In this document: positions 21,001-30,555 of the stretch, piece after piece
Layout of the letters: each line of letters starts with the position of its first letter
Numbering within the stretch: position 1 is the stretch's first letter
Assembly: GCF_932526225.1 (NCBI RefSeq)
Contig: NC_064041.1
Coordinates: forward strand, 14,726,951 to 14,790,950
DNA from: Nematostella vectensis
Taxonomy: Eukaryota > Cnidaria > Anthozoa > Actiniaria > Edwardsiidae
DNA length: 64,000 nt
Direction: 5' to 3'
Program-made: the position numbers and the translations under genes
The notes under the pieces: model-generated
Told to the model about the DNA's origin: nothing
Database searches by the model: none
The model's input: only the letters and a program-made list of their open reading frames with translations

Positions 21001-24000
21001 ATTGTTGAGCAGGAGAGAGGAGAAGTGGAGGGCTGGGTCGAGTATGATGAGCTTGATAGCTCAGATGAGTCTGAAGGCAAGTATAGACATTAGTTACCAT
21101 GGTAATGCAACAGTTGTAATGGCATGCCACATGGATTAATTCATTATTTGTTTCTCAGATGAGATTGACCAAGTACACGAGGAAGTTGAGACCAATGATG
21201 CTCTTCTGACACTAGGATTTGTGGGTAGGCTGTGTTCAAACTTGATTTAAAGGGCCCTTGTCAGCCACACCTTTCCTGTTGTTTTCGCTCAACATTTGAA
21301 GACAAATTATGCAAAGAAATCTTGAAATATCCACCTAAAATAAAGTTTTATACATCATTTACCAAATTCAATTGGAAATATTGCATCAGCTCCCCCAATC
21401 AGCTGATGGAAATGGATGCTTTTTATTCATACCTTGATAACATTTGTATTGTCTCCATTTCGTTTTCAGGTCATACAAATGTTGGGAAGTCTTCCCTGCT
21501 TAACGGACTTGTAGGCAAAAAGGTAGCAGATTGTTGCTTACTCTTATGTTTGATTGGTCAATGCCACATTATCACTAGTTTTCTTCGCCATGGTCGACGG
21601 AAACCTCAACTATAAAAGACAACAGAATCTATTAGAATCTGCGCTATTTAACAGGCCATCCGCTCTAAATTATCAGCACATCCTCAAATAAACTTTCAAT
21701 AGACACGGCTTTCAAAATTGTGAAATATTTTTCGCATGTCCGTTATCAGGTTGATAATAATGCCTATATTTGATTGGTCAGGTTGAAAATCATACTAACA
21801 TGTGATTGCTCTGTTTGATAATAATGCTTCCATGTGATTGGCCTGTTTGACAATAATGCTTGTGTTTGATTGGTCAGGTTGTAAGTGTGTCACGCACTCC
21901 AGGTCACACCAAGCACTTCCAGACGATCTTCCTGACACCAAGTGTGAGATTGTGTGACTGCCCGGGGCTTGTGTTTCCTTCTCTTGTGGACAAACAACTA
22001 CAGGTGAAATCCCTGGGTTTCATCTAGGTACAACAGACTCTGCCAGCCGCCATGTTGTCATCCTAGCAAAGTACCAAGTGTTAAAAAATCATCCATTTCC
22101 ATCGGCCTATATGAGGACGCCAATGCGATGTTTTCAATTGAATTTGGTAAATGATGTTATTGAAATTTGGTTTTAGATTGTTATTTCGAGATATTTGTTA
22201 TTGAAATTTGCTTTTAGATGGTTATTTTGAGATATTTACCTACCAACATAAAATAAAAACAGTAACAAAAGTGCCGTCATGATGAGATTATACTGATGTC
22301 ATGGAAATGCACTTTTAATATGCAACTCACATCACTTTTCAGTTAAGTCATTCCTTAAAATAATATCCTTTTTTAAAAGGATTATATTAAGCTTAAGCCT
22401 TGTCAGCCTCACATTTGTTTTACCCTTGTTATATTTTCAACCAATAATGGAAGACAGATAATGAGATAAGATCTCTAAGCAGCCATCTTAATATAAGATC
22501 TTATGCTATATTGGCCGAGGTTGATCGAAAAAAAATGGCAACAGCTCTTCCAAATCAGCCGATATAATTGAATGCTTTATCACATTTGGTATTTGGCTAG
22601 GAAAACAAACTGACGGCTGAGAGACACTCTTTGTCAACTTACTGTAAGTCCACATTTCCACTGATGCTCTTTTCCCATCATTGTTTACCCTTTTACTGCA
22701 GATCCTATCGCGCCTTTTCCTCATATCACAACCCTAATTTGTCCACATATCCTATCGGGCCTTTTCCTTATATCACAACCCTAATTTGTCCCAAGATCCT
22801 ATCGGGCCTTTTCCTCATAACACATCCCTAATTTGTCCACAGATACTATCAGGCCTTTTCCTCATATCATATCCTGAATTTGTCCACAGATCCTATCGGG
22901 CCTTTTCCTCATATCGCAACCCTTATTTGTCCACAGATCCTATCGGGCCTTTTCCTCATATCACAACCCTAATTTGTCCTCAGATCCTGTCGGGCCTTTT
23001 CCTCATATCACAACCCTAATTTGTCCACAGATCCTACCGGGCCTTTTCCTCATATCACAACCCTAATTTGTCCATAGATCCTATCGGGCCTTTTCCTCAT
23101 ATCATAACCTGAATTTGTCCACAGATCCTATCGGGCCTTTTCCTCATATCACAACCCTAATTTGTCCACATATCCTATCGGGCCCTTTCCTCATATCGCA
23201 ACACTTATTTGTCCACAGATCCTATCGGGCCTTTTCCTCATATCACAACCCTAATTTGTCCACAGATCCTATCGGGCCTTTTCCTCATATCACAACCCTA
23301 ATTTGTCCACATATCCTATCGGGCCTTTTCCTCATATCGCAACCCTTATTTGTCCACAGATCCTATCGGGCCTTTTCCCGATTTCACAAGTCCAGGAGCC
23401 CTACACAGCGGTGGGATACCTTGCTGCCAGATGGCCGCTAGTGCACATGCTCAAACTCGTGCTACCGCAGGACCTGCAGGAAGACGACAATAAGGAGGTT
23501 GACCATAAGTGGTCCGCATGGGACATCTGCGAGGGTGAGGTGACGTGCCTTTTTGAAAGTTTGAAAATGGTGATTTTCAGATGGGAACTCTACTGCAGAA
23601 CAATATTCTGGGTATTATATTATATATATCCGGTGTGTAAACTACCTTTTAACTTTAAAAGCGTAAAAATGCAAGGGCTGGCGATAAGGCATGGTTATCG
23701 TAGTTCAACATCTAATGCATACATCGTCTTAAAATAAATGACACTAGTGTTTAGAATACTCTTCTACAGCCAGAATGCTCAGCGCAAATAAACTGAGTTC
23801 TTTGAGCTGCCCTCGACCGAGTTTCATTGCTTGATATTCAGAAATGAAATGAGTGGTTTTACTTTGTATCTAATTTAAATCTGGATTAAACGTATTCGCT
23901 CTAGGACCTGTCGATCTTGTAAGTGATTCTATCCTACTAAACGCAATACCCTGTGTTGTAGGATGTTTTTTTTATATTTGGCTCTGATTGTGTTATGTTC

Positions 24001-27000
24001 CGGTTGGTTCTGTCTCAGCAATACCTAATTTTTATGATGTTCTTGTGTGACGACTTGATTCCTCTTAAATCTTCCTCCCATCTCCATGTGAGCTCTGTTT
24101 GCGATAGGCAAATTCTGTTTTAGCAATACCTAATTAGTATGTTCTTGTTTGGCGGCTTGATCCCTCTTAAATCTTCCTCCCATCTCCATGTGAGCTCTGT
24201 TTGTGATAGGCAAGTGACTCCCATCTCTATGTGAGCTCTGTTTGTGATAGGCAAGTTCTGTTTCAGGTGTGTGTGTGTTACACGATGTCCTTTATGTGGG
24301 TTTGATTGTGTTTTGTTTCGGGTGTGTGTTGCATGTGTCCTTCATGTGGCTTTGATTGTGTTCTCTTTCGGGTGTGTTACACGATGTCCTTTATGTGACT
24401 TTGATTGTGTTCTGTTTCAAGTGTGTGTTGCATGTGTCCTTTATGTGGCTTTGATTGTGTTCTGTTTCTGGTGTGTGTTGCATGTGTCCTTTATGTGGCT
24501 TTGATTGTGTTCTGTTTCTGGTGTGTGTTGCATGTGTCCTTTATGTGGCTTTGATTGTGTTCTGTTTCAGCTTGGGCCGAGCGGAGGGGCTACATGACCG
24601 CGAAGGCCGCCAGGCGAGATGTCTATAGAGCAGGTATTAGGGCTTAAAGTCCATATAACCTTTCGGAGTTGATAGACTTTGTCAATCCTTTATATTTTCA
24701 TCTTCCAAATGGTATGTGGTTCGTATGGACCCTATAAAACACGCGTTCGCGCGAATAACTCAAATCTGTAATATTGATGTATTTTGGTCAACCTTCGGAA
24801 AAAAGGCCGTGAACTGAAAGGCCCGGGTCCAGTCATTTGTGACGTAGATCGAGATGTCAACCAAATTACATGAGAAAAAATATGCACGCGCTAAACCGGT
24901 TCCCGTCTTCAGGTCTTCTAAGCTATTGCTGAAGAACGTTGTGTGGTTACAACTTTTACTCTCATCTTTATATCTCAAACTGGTAGTCAAATGATTATTT
25001 AACTTCAGAAAACAAATCTGCAAAATTTAGCAGATATTTTTTAGTTTTTGAATTGTTTTTGCTTTGTGCGCGCGCGCTGCATTCGCAATCAAGAATGGCG
25101 ACATTCTCACGAGCGCGCGCTGTTTTTGAAACCTACAACGAAACGATATTTTCTTTTTTCGCATACAATTCTCGACTTTAAATTATCCTTCGCTTCATTG
25201 TGGGCAGCTCTGCAATAGAAAACAATTCGAAAATATTTTGTGGCATTGCCGTCTCTGCATTTTAACGGATTTAAGGAAAATACGTTGTTTCAGATTTTCC
25301 CGCCAAAACTTGGAATTATTCACTCGATTCAATCTCCTTTCGCGCGACCAGGAAATTGTTCAAAGATCTGTAGAAAATTCAAATTTCAATCAAATTCAAT
25401 TGCTTACAAAGAACTTTCGAAAAAATCTAGAAACAAAGTCAAAAACGTTACTTATCAATCTTAATCTAAAATACCGCAATAGCTTTCCCCAATACGCCGA
25501 TGGAAATGGATACTTGAACACTTTCAGCGGCGTAGCCAGGGTTTTAAACAGTAGGGGGCCAAAAGCCCCTTTCAAGGCATTTTCTCCTGCATTTTAGATA
25601 ATGTATCATAAATTTACTGTATTTTGGCTGCTAGAAGGGGGGGGGGGGGGGGGCTGGGCCAACCCAATGGCTACGCCCCTGACTTGGTACTTTGCCCAGA
25701 TGACGAATTAATCGATCCGCCATTTTTTACTTATGAGTAATACTGAGTTACGTAAAGTATCAAATAAAGTTTACAATGTTTGCTGTTTCTTGCGATTTGG
25801 TGCCTACGTCATACATAAGCCATAGGAACCGAAGAAAGTAATTTAGTAAAATAATATTTTAAACTTTAACATTTATCATGTGCCGTTCACCAGCCAATAG
25901 CATCCTGAGACTAGCTGTGGATGGAAAAGTGCCAATGTACCACTACCCACCGGGCTTTGTACAAGAACGAGGTAAGGATTCATTTATCACTTTTCTCGTG
26001 TACAGCCATTTTAAATAAGGTTGCACTTGCATCATTTATCACTTTTCTCGTGTACAGCCATTTTAAATAAGGTTGCACTTGCAGAGTGCACGTGTCATAA
26101 CCAGCAATGTTTCATGGGTACCAGACAAATAAGCATGAATTTCAAATAATCAAATCCAGGTTTAGATAGCTGTGGTAGCATTCTTGTCTTTGTGCCTGCT
26201 AGCATTCACGTGACTCTCGGAGACAAGGATCTAGTCATTTATACCTTACCCATGAACCACTGTGGGTTACTACACGGATTACCAAGTGTAACCTTATTTG
26301 AATAAGATGTACCATTTTTTCTCACTATGATTTGCTTTGTTTCGTCAGTAATTATGGTAATTTCACTCGATTATGCATTCGGACACAAGTCTCTAATTAT
26401 TTCGGGCATATCTCGCATGTCATCGTAAGGGGCTCGTGTGTACTTCGGGCATATCTCGCATGTCATCGTAAGGGGCTCGTGTGTACTTCGGGCATATCTC
26501 GCATATCATCGTAAGGGGCTCGTGTGTACTTCGGGCATATCTCGCATGTCATCGTAGGGCTCGTGTGTACTTCGGGCATATCTCGCATGTCAGGGCTCGT
26601 GTGTACTTCTTGCATATCTCGCATGTCATCGTAGGGCTCGTGTGTACTTCGGGCATATCTCGCATGTCATCGTAAGGGGCGCGTGTGTACTTCGGGCATA
26701 TCTCGCATGTCATCGTAGGGCTCGTGTATACTTCGGGCATATCTCGCATGTCATCGTAAGGGGCGCGTGTGTACTTCGGGCATATCTCGCATGTCATCGT
26801 AAGGGGCTCGTGTGTACTTCGGGCATATCTCGCATGTCATCGTAAGGCGAAGTAAGGCGGGTGAAGGAACAGGAAACGGAGACGTAAGATACTCGCGTGT
26901 GAAAATCGATGCGAAGAAGACACGAGCGCAGGAGGAAAAAAAAGGAACGGCATAGTTACTTCTTACGTTTCCGCTTCCTTCTCCGTTTTCTTCGCTAGTC

Positions 27001-27272
27001 AAAACCCATCTTAAAAGCTTTTTTCCATCTCAGACAAATGGAAGGATCATCCAGACACCCTTGCCCTGGCTCAGGTACAAGATCAGAAAAGCGAGAGTAG
27101 GCGCCAGCGGGAGGTGGACGAAGAGGTCAGCGAACTGCGCATGCGCCTCAAGCCTCACAGTCTGCAACCACGTGACTTTATGGAGAGCGCAGACGGCGAC
27201 GACGAGGACGAAACAGCAGAGGAAGGGGGACTGGTCTCCAACAATCCATTTGCATTGCTCGCGGACGAGTAG
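15057..27272 (+). CDS. GNL1: Guanine nucleotide-binding protein-like 1 (circularly permuted GTPase)
   Basis: Seventeen exons: 15057-15141, 15249-15387, 15671-15758, 16968-17013, 18242-18393, 19207-19278, 19573-19650, 19776-19908, 20637-20729, 20975-21076, 21159-21224, 21470-21522, 21878-22003, 23360-23534, 24571-24633, 25894-25971 and 27034-27272. All phases close, giving 595 aa (human 607). Landmarks: PRKKAFS at the N-terminus, YDPNRYHLHFARES, PKRPPWNFQMSKEQ, YFEHNLETWRQLWRVLE, G4 NKVD, G5 SSFPK, G1 GHTNVGKSSLLNG, G2 region RTPGHTKHFQT, G3 DCPGL, QEPYTAVGYLA, WSAWDICEAWAE and a C-terminal NPFALLADE. The order G4-G5-G1-G3 is the permuted YlqF/YawG layout; relatives act in ribosome assembly. 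Introns 2 and 10 use GC donors. A candidate AATAAA lies at 27428. Confidence 0.97.
15891..16604. mobile_element. 714-bp MITE with about 65-bp TIRs and TA target duplication
   Basis: The left end GAACGATTTCACGT continues to CATGTTAATGAGGCAC. The right end repeats this inverted (GTGCCTCATTAACATG to ACGTGAAATCGTTC). TA flanks both sides (15889-15890 and 16605-16606), as in Tc1/mariner-type insertions. It sits inside an ATC/ATT-rich microsatellite tract in GNL1 intron 3. No transposase is visible. Confidence 0.85.
18672..19054. mobile_element. 383-bp MITE with 35-bp TIRs and TTAA target duplication
   Basis: The left terminus GGTGGCGCACCGAGG... pairs with the right terminus ...CCTCGGCGCGCCACC with one mismatch in about 35 bases. 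TTAA occurs immediately outside both ends (18668-18671 and 19055-19058). TTAA duplication is typical of piggyBac and Kolobok elements. It lies in GNL1 intron 5 and has no coding capacity. Confidence 0.92.
20196..20510. mobile_element. About 315-bp MITE with poly-G/poly-C termini
   Basis: It begins AGGGGGGGTGAATAGG and ends CCTATTCACCCCCCC. TAACT is found directly outside both ends (20191-20195 and 20511-20515), consistent with a 5-bp target duplication. The interior has several repeats of AATCCGCCAATCCGC or similar. It lies in GNL1 intron 8. Confidence 0.8.
21735..21877 (+). repeat. Acceptor-containing tandem repeat before GNL1 exon 13
   Basis: About four units of roughly 32 bases, built on TGATTGGTCAGGTTGA and ATAATGC, run up to the real acceptor TGATTGGTCAG|GTTG at 21877/21878. 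At least one upstream copy keeps the AG and the first four exon bases (GTTG). Others are decayed to GCTCTGTTTG or GGCCTGTTTG. Confidence 0.75.
22701..23359 (+). repeat. 47-bp array of exon 14 acceptor plus exon start (14 decoy copies)
   Basis: Fourteen units precede the genuine exon 14. Each has ATCCTATCGGGCCTTTTCC, then TCATATCACAA, then CCCTAATTTGTCCACAG. The first 30 bases match the beginning of exon 14 (ATCCTATCGGGCCTTTTCC identical, then three mismatches in the next 11). The last 17 are the intron end with its AG. Three junctions carry CACAT instead of CACAG (before copies 2, 11 and 14); most others keep AG. The genuine exon is identified because it alone continues into QVQEPYTAVGYLA. 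Confidence 0.95.
24000..24252 (+). repeat. About 120-bp tandem duplication in GNL1 intron 14
   Basis: Two copies and a partial third contain AGCAATACCTAATT, then CTTCCTCCCATCTCCATG and TGAGCTCTGTTTG. They precede, and partly share the CTGTTT motif with, the 50-bp array that ends at exon 15. Confidence 0.8.
24254..24570 (+). repeat. 50-bp array containing the exon 15 polypyrimidine tract and acceptor
   Basis: Six copies of TTCTGTTTC(A/G)(G/A) + GTGTGTGTTGCATGTG + TCCTTTATGTGGC + TTTGATTGTG run up to the genuine TTCTGTTTCAG at 24570. The first copy (24254) retains an intact TTTCAG; later copies have CGG, CAAG or CTGG at the acceptor position. Confidence 0.92.
25525..25683. mobile_element. Short MITE-like element (GGCGTAGCCA ends)
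   Basis: CGGCGTAGCCAGGGTT at the left and AATGGCTACGCCCCTG at the right are inverted. The interior has a long poly-G run. It lies in GNL1 intron 15. Target duplication is not clear. Confidence 0.6.
25979..26083 (+). repeat. 52-bp direct duplication beginning 7 bases after the exon 16 donor
   Basis: Two near-identical copies of TCATTTATCACTTTTCTCG ... AAGGTTGCACTTGCA lie back to back. The first begins immediately inside intron 16 of GNL1. The donor itself is not part of the unit. Confidence 0.9.
26395..26845 (+). repeat. 43-bp minisatellite in GNL1 intron 16
   Basis: About eleven units of TCGGGCATATCTCGCATG, TCATCGTAAGG and GGCTCGTGTGTACT, some with short deletions. The open frames seen here on both strands are by-products of the repeat. 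Confidence 0.95.
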
Positions 27273-27545
27273 CACCACAGGTAGCACAACTACTTTACAA
27301 TGAATTAAGGTTCCTCGAGAAAAGGAACTGGCCCCTAAACAATCGATTGCATTCTTGACGGACGAAAAGCACCACATGTAGCTCATAAGCTGGATGATTT
27401 AATAAGAGAAAGGTATATATATAGTCAAATAAAACATTTGAACTTCTCTTGGAATAGCACCACAGGTACCCCATATGGTTTGCTGTTAAATAGTTTATCC
27501 AGAGTGTGCAACGCAGAAAGTAAATGCATATTTATTGATATGACT
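27273..27545 (+). other. GNL1 3' UTR with a degenerate copy of the coding end
   Basis: At 27339-27381 the sequence AACAATCGATTGCATT...GACGGACGA..AGCACCACA.GTAGC repeats, imperfectly, the end of exon 17 and the first 3' UTR bases (27240-27285). A further AGCACCACAGGTA lies near 27456. A candidate polyadenylation signal is at 27428. Confidence 0.6.
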
Positions 27546-27650
27546 CAATCTCGCTCCCAGAGCCCACGTACCTTTTGCCCGGCGGCAATTTACCTTGCGG
27601 CTGTACCATGCCGCTGGGCCAAAGGTACGTGGGCTCTGGGAACGAGATTG
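27546..27650. mobile_element. 105-bp hairpin MITE
   Basis: CAATCTCGCTCCCAGAGCCC, ACGTACCTTT and GCCCGGCGGCA on the left are inverted on the right as TGCCGCTGGGC, AAAGGTACGT and GGGCTCTGGGAACGAGATTG. The arms of about 42 bases surround a short loop. No coding content. Confidence 0.8.
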
Positions 27651-28235
27651 GCAATAACTGTATGAGGATCACAGTCCGCATGCGCGGAATGCACTGGGAG
27701 CACGAAAGGGACCAGGAAGGCCATGTTCATGTGTGAGATCAGGAAAAAGAAACTGTAAAAGACATTGCCATCTATTTTAGATTGGAAACAAAACACGGAT
27801 AAAAGAAAATATTATAAAGAAATAAAAATATGTAAATAATTTCAAAGCGAAATGTTTATGCATGTTATGTTTCAGTCGAATGACATGTGAAAGAGAAACC
27901 TGTAAGTAAAATAAAATGGTTCTATTTGACTTGATATATTACATCGCGTTTTTTCCCATAAGCTGCTTATGCTTCTATCTAACTCATCCTCTAATATACT
28001 AAGATACATAAACACTTTTAGTAGTATGTAAAATATGAGCGGCTAATCTGTATGAGCAATCACAATAGCGAGCCGCAGGCGATAGATTCTATGCATCTTA
28101 TTGTTGTGCGGTAATTGGGTCGCATTCCGAAGTGCGGTGCGTCCCTAGAAAGAAGAAAGAGCATGAACGGAGAACAGCAAGCCAAAATGCAAATTATTTT
28201 TAGTCATTGCCATACCGTCGAGATGGCAACAGCCC
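27651..28235. other. Intergenic, nothing recognised
   Basis: AT-rich sequence between the hairpin element and the DUF3504-like exon. I see no supported exon or repeat. Confidence 0.4.
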
Positions 28236-28466
28236 GTTTCGGTGTGTTCAAGGAAGAGAGTTCATTGCTATCTAAGACAGTACCAGGTCACTGTTTTTGA
28301 GGCATGGCAAAGTGAAAGGAAAAACGCGAAGTTGGAGTTTGGAAACAACGAGAAGGACTCAAATATCGAAGACCTGTCCGTCCCACTCCACCACATGTCC
28401 GCCAAGACGTTAAACTTCTGGCTTAGTAAATTCATTTGCGGAGTTGCGAAGCAAAGTGGTGAGTAG
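28236..28466 (+). pseudogene. Orphan exon resembling DUF3504 / KIAA1958-type (Crypton-derived) protein
   Basis: The frame reads VTVFEAWQSERKN then, after an acidic linker, SAKTLNFWLSKFICGVAKQSGE. The pattern W..ER....L..WL.KF......K..G is what I recall for the N-terminal core-binding part of DUF3504 proteins (KIAA1958, ZMYM, QRICH1, KCTD1 relatives), which derive from Crypton tyrosine recombinases. An acceptor-like CAG lies before GTCACTG (about 28285) and a donor TG|GTGAGT follows at about 28461. No catalytic continuation is visible downstream, so this is either a lone fragment or an exon of a gene I cannot assemble. Confidence 0.4.
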
Positions 28467-28724
28467 TTCGCTTGCAGAGCGTTGAGATTAACATAAGCAT
28501 ATTGCTGCAAATTTGTTGTTAAATGATGGAAGTAAATGCTTTGCCGGAAATATGTCGTTGAGTTTTCTATGCTAATAAGTAGATTCTGAATAAAAAATTA
28601 ATGCATACTAATTACCTGAGCAGGGATCTCTATCAAATATTAATGGTACTGTTTAATAATTCATCAACCCCAGCCTTTCCCGGCTATCTATTCAAACCCT
28701 CCGCGTGCTTGAGCGAGTAAGTAC

Positions 28725-28860
28725 GCAGCTGCTTTGTCTCCTATTATCTTTGTTCTACAAAGGAGTTCTTTTGTCTCTATTCTTCTCGTTCTTTGTGTCG
28801 AGGTGCGGATATTGTTAATTTGCCCAATCGAATTGCAGCTTGTAAGAGCCCGCTTGAGCA
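28725..28860. repeat. Dispersed repeat shared with 57840-58045
   Basis: The stretch CTGCTTTGTCTCCTATTATC to AATTGCAGCTTGTAAGAG is nearly identical to 57920-58040, and its GTGCGGATATTGTT part also occurs at 57863. A mobile or dispersed repeat family is the simplest reading. Confidence 0.85.
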
Positions 28861-29003
28861 CAGTAGACTTGTATAGGGGTTTACAGCTGTGTACATGTGA
28901 TCTGAATACAGTAGACTTGTATTGGGGTTTACAGCTGTGTACATGTGATCTGAATACAGTAGACTTGTATTGGGGTTTACAGCTGTGTACATGTGATCTG
29001 AAT
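28860..29003 (+). repeat. 48-bp triplicate
   Basis: Three tandem copies of ACAGTAGACTTGTATTGGGG, TTTACAGCTGTGTACATG and TGATCTGAAT. The unit is divisible by three, so open frames of 16-residue repeats appear on both strands. I do not consider them genes. Confidence 0.95.
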
Positions 29004-29332
29004 ACTGTGCTGGGATTGGTTTGCACCCTCATGCATAAATGATGAATTTTACAAAGTGTATCAAACATTTAATGTATTAAAATAATGGAGCGTTTCTGTC
29101 GCATGAGTAATTTTCAATACAATGGCTACATCATTTTCGTAATAGATTTGACCATGATAGCATGTATACATTAACGAGTGAGTTGAAGCGTGGGGATTTA
29201 GGAATAACCACAATCCCGCATAGTATAAATCTACGTGGCACACAACTAAAAATGTTAAACAAACAGGCATAAAGGGTGTTAGCAATGTCGCCATTTTAAT
29301 TTGTGCATTAACGGTGGACCTCGATGGATTAA

Positions 29333-30454
29333 ATGTCAACTTTAAGTTTCAGGGTTCCAAGGATGACAAGAACCAAAGACAACAAGCAATGGAAATATCG
29401 CCCCCTTTCTTTTGCTATTTTCATGGCTATTGTCATCGTTGCGGGTGTGGTTTTTCAGCGAGGGGGTTTGTGCCATGCTCTACTTAAAGGCTATCATGTG
29501 TTGAACTCAATTTACACAGGCTCGAGGATCGACAACGAAGATGCAAGATTTCAAATAAAACGTTATATTGGAGGGGTTAATAACTCGCTCAAAGGTCAAC
29601 CCTTTGGTTTGGATCGTGATACAGAACATTTCATTAAAGGTGTGTGGCGGAATCTGACATTTAAGAGAACGCCAATTGTAGTTAACTCCTCCATGGAATT
29701 ATTCGACTTTGCTGTAGCCGTTACGGTAGCATCTAGCAACCATTTCGAGGAATTCGAGCACAATATAAGAAACTTTTCGCACCGTTTCCCTCGAGTAAAA
29801 GTATTTTTCTATGATATTGGCTTGGAAGAGTTACAAGTCATTGCGGTCAAAAAACTCCCATTTGTCATGTATAGAAAATTCAACTTCGCTGCTTATCCTA
29901 ATCATGTTCAAAATCTCTTGAACTACGCTTGGAAGCTCCTAATAATCCAAGAGTTGATCTCGGAGTACGACGGAGTGATGTGGTTCGACTCCTCGATCGT
30001 TTTCACGCGAGACGTGAGTCATTTCATCCCTCTGATGTTCACGGCCAAGTCCGGAATCTTGTTCTACCTTCAGATCTACAGCCGTATGCACTCAATCCGA
30101 GCTGCAACCCACCCCCAGATGATCAAGTACTTCCCGGCCAGTGAAGACGGCCTGCTTTCTGACATGCTTCCAGGCGGCTGCATCTTGGTACTGAACACCG
30201 CTGATGTGCAGCAGCACATTTTACCATGGACCACCTTGTGTGCCCTCCACAAGAACTGTATTCAGCCAACGGGGGCCAATAAGGACTGTCCTCGAAGAAT
30301 CTGGGGTCTTCCTAGAAATCAGTACGCTAACTGTCATAGGTTTGATCAAGCGCTGTTTAGTCTTGTAGTGGGGAATCTGTACGGGTTTGAGCTGAGTAGG
30401 TACCGGTTAAACCGCACAGAGGCACCCGCCCATGTGGCCCATCTCTTGAAGTAG
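29333..30454 (+). CDS. DUF1647-like putative glycosyltransferase, type II membrane protein, intronless
   Basis: A 373-aa single-exon frame. Residues 25-41 (LSFAIFMAIVIVAGVVF) form a signal anchor after a short basic N-terminus, predicting a Golgi/ER type II protein with a lumenal catalytic part. The core VAVTVASSNHFEEFEHNIR, FPRVKVFFYDIGL, YRKFNFAAYPNHVQNL, NYAWKLLIIQEL and MWFDSSIVF matches the DUF1647 pattern I know from nematode proteins annotated as putative glycosyltransferases. The WFDSS block (about residue 218) sits where a DxD-like metal site would be expected. Cysteines cluster in the last third. A second Met (residue 11) directly follows a TTTCAG, so translation may start at 29363 after an untranslated exon. 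The last coding bases are duplicated downstream. Confidence 0.8.
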   Translation: MSTLSFRVPRMTRTKDNKQWKYRPLSFAIFMAIVIVAGVVFQRGGLCHALLKGYHVLNSIYTGSRIDNEDARFQIKRYIGGVNNSLKGQPFGLDRDTEHFIKGVWRNLTFKRTPIVVNSSMELFDFAVAVTVASSNHFEEFEHNIRNFSHRFPRVKVFFYDIGLEELQVIAVKKLPFVMYRKFNFAAYPNHVQNLLNYAWKLLIIQELISEYDGVMWFDSSIVFTRDVSHFIPLMFTAKSGILFYLQIYSRMHSIRAATHPQMIKYFPASEDGLLSDMLPGGCILVLNTADVQQHILPWTTLCALHKNCIQPTGANKDCPRRIWGLPRNQYANCHRFDQALFSLVVGNLYGFELSRYRLNRTEAPAHVAHLLK

Positions 30455-30555
30455 GAACTCTGTACGGGTTTGAGCTGAGTAGAAACCGGTTAAACCGGAC
30501 ATAGATACCGGTAAAACCGGACATAGATACCGGTATAACCGGACATAGGTACCGG
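30377..30555 (+). repeat. Duplicated coding end of the DUF1647-like gene plus 22-bp repeats
   Basis: CTGTACGGGTTTGAGCTGAG followed by TAG..ACCGGTTAAACCG occurs at 30377 within the coding end, and again at 30460 just after the stop, 83 bases apart. The second copy runs into three ATACCGGTAAAACCGGACAT-type 22-bp repeats. Confidence 0.9.

Noticed and set aside
22631-23441. Overlapping plus-strand frames with repeated LSGLFLISQP / DPIGPFPH peptides
   Set aside because: A 47-bp repeat cycles through three frames; only the final unit continues into conserved GNL1 sequence.
24244-24504. Cysteine-rich frame (CVCVTRCPLC)
   Set aside because: It is the translation of the GT-rich 50-bp intron array before GNL1 exon 15.
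26332-26845. Repeat peptides GHISHVIVRG and antisense counterparts
   Set aside because: Translation of the 43-bp intron minisatellite on both strands.
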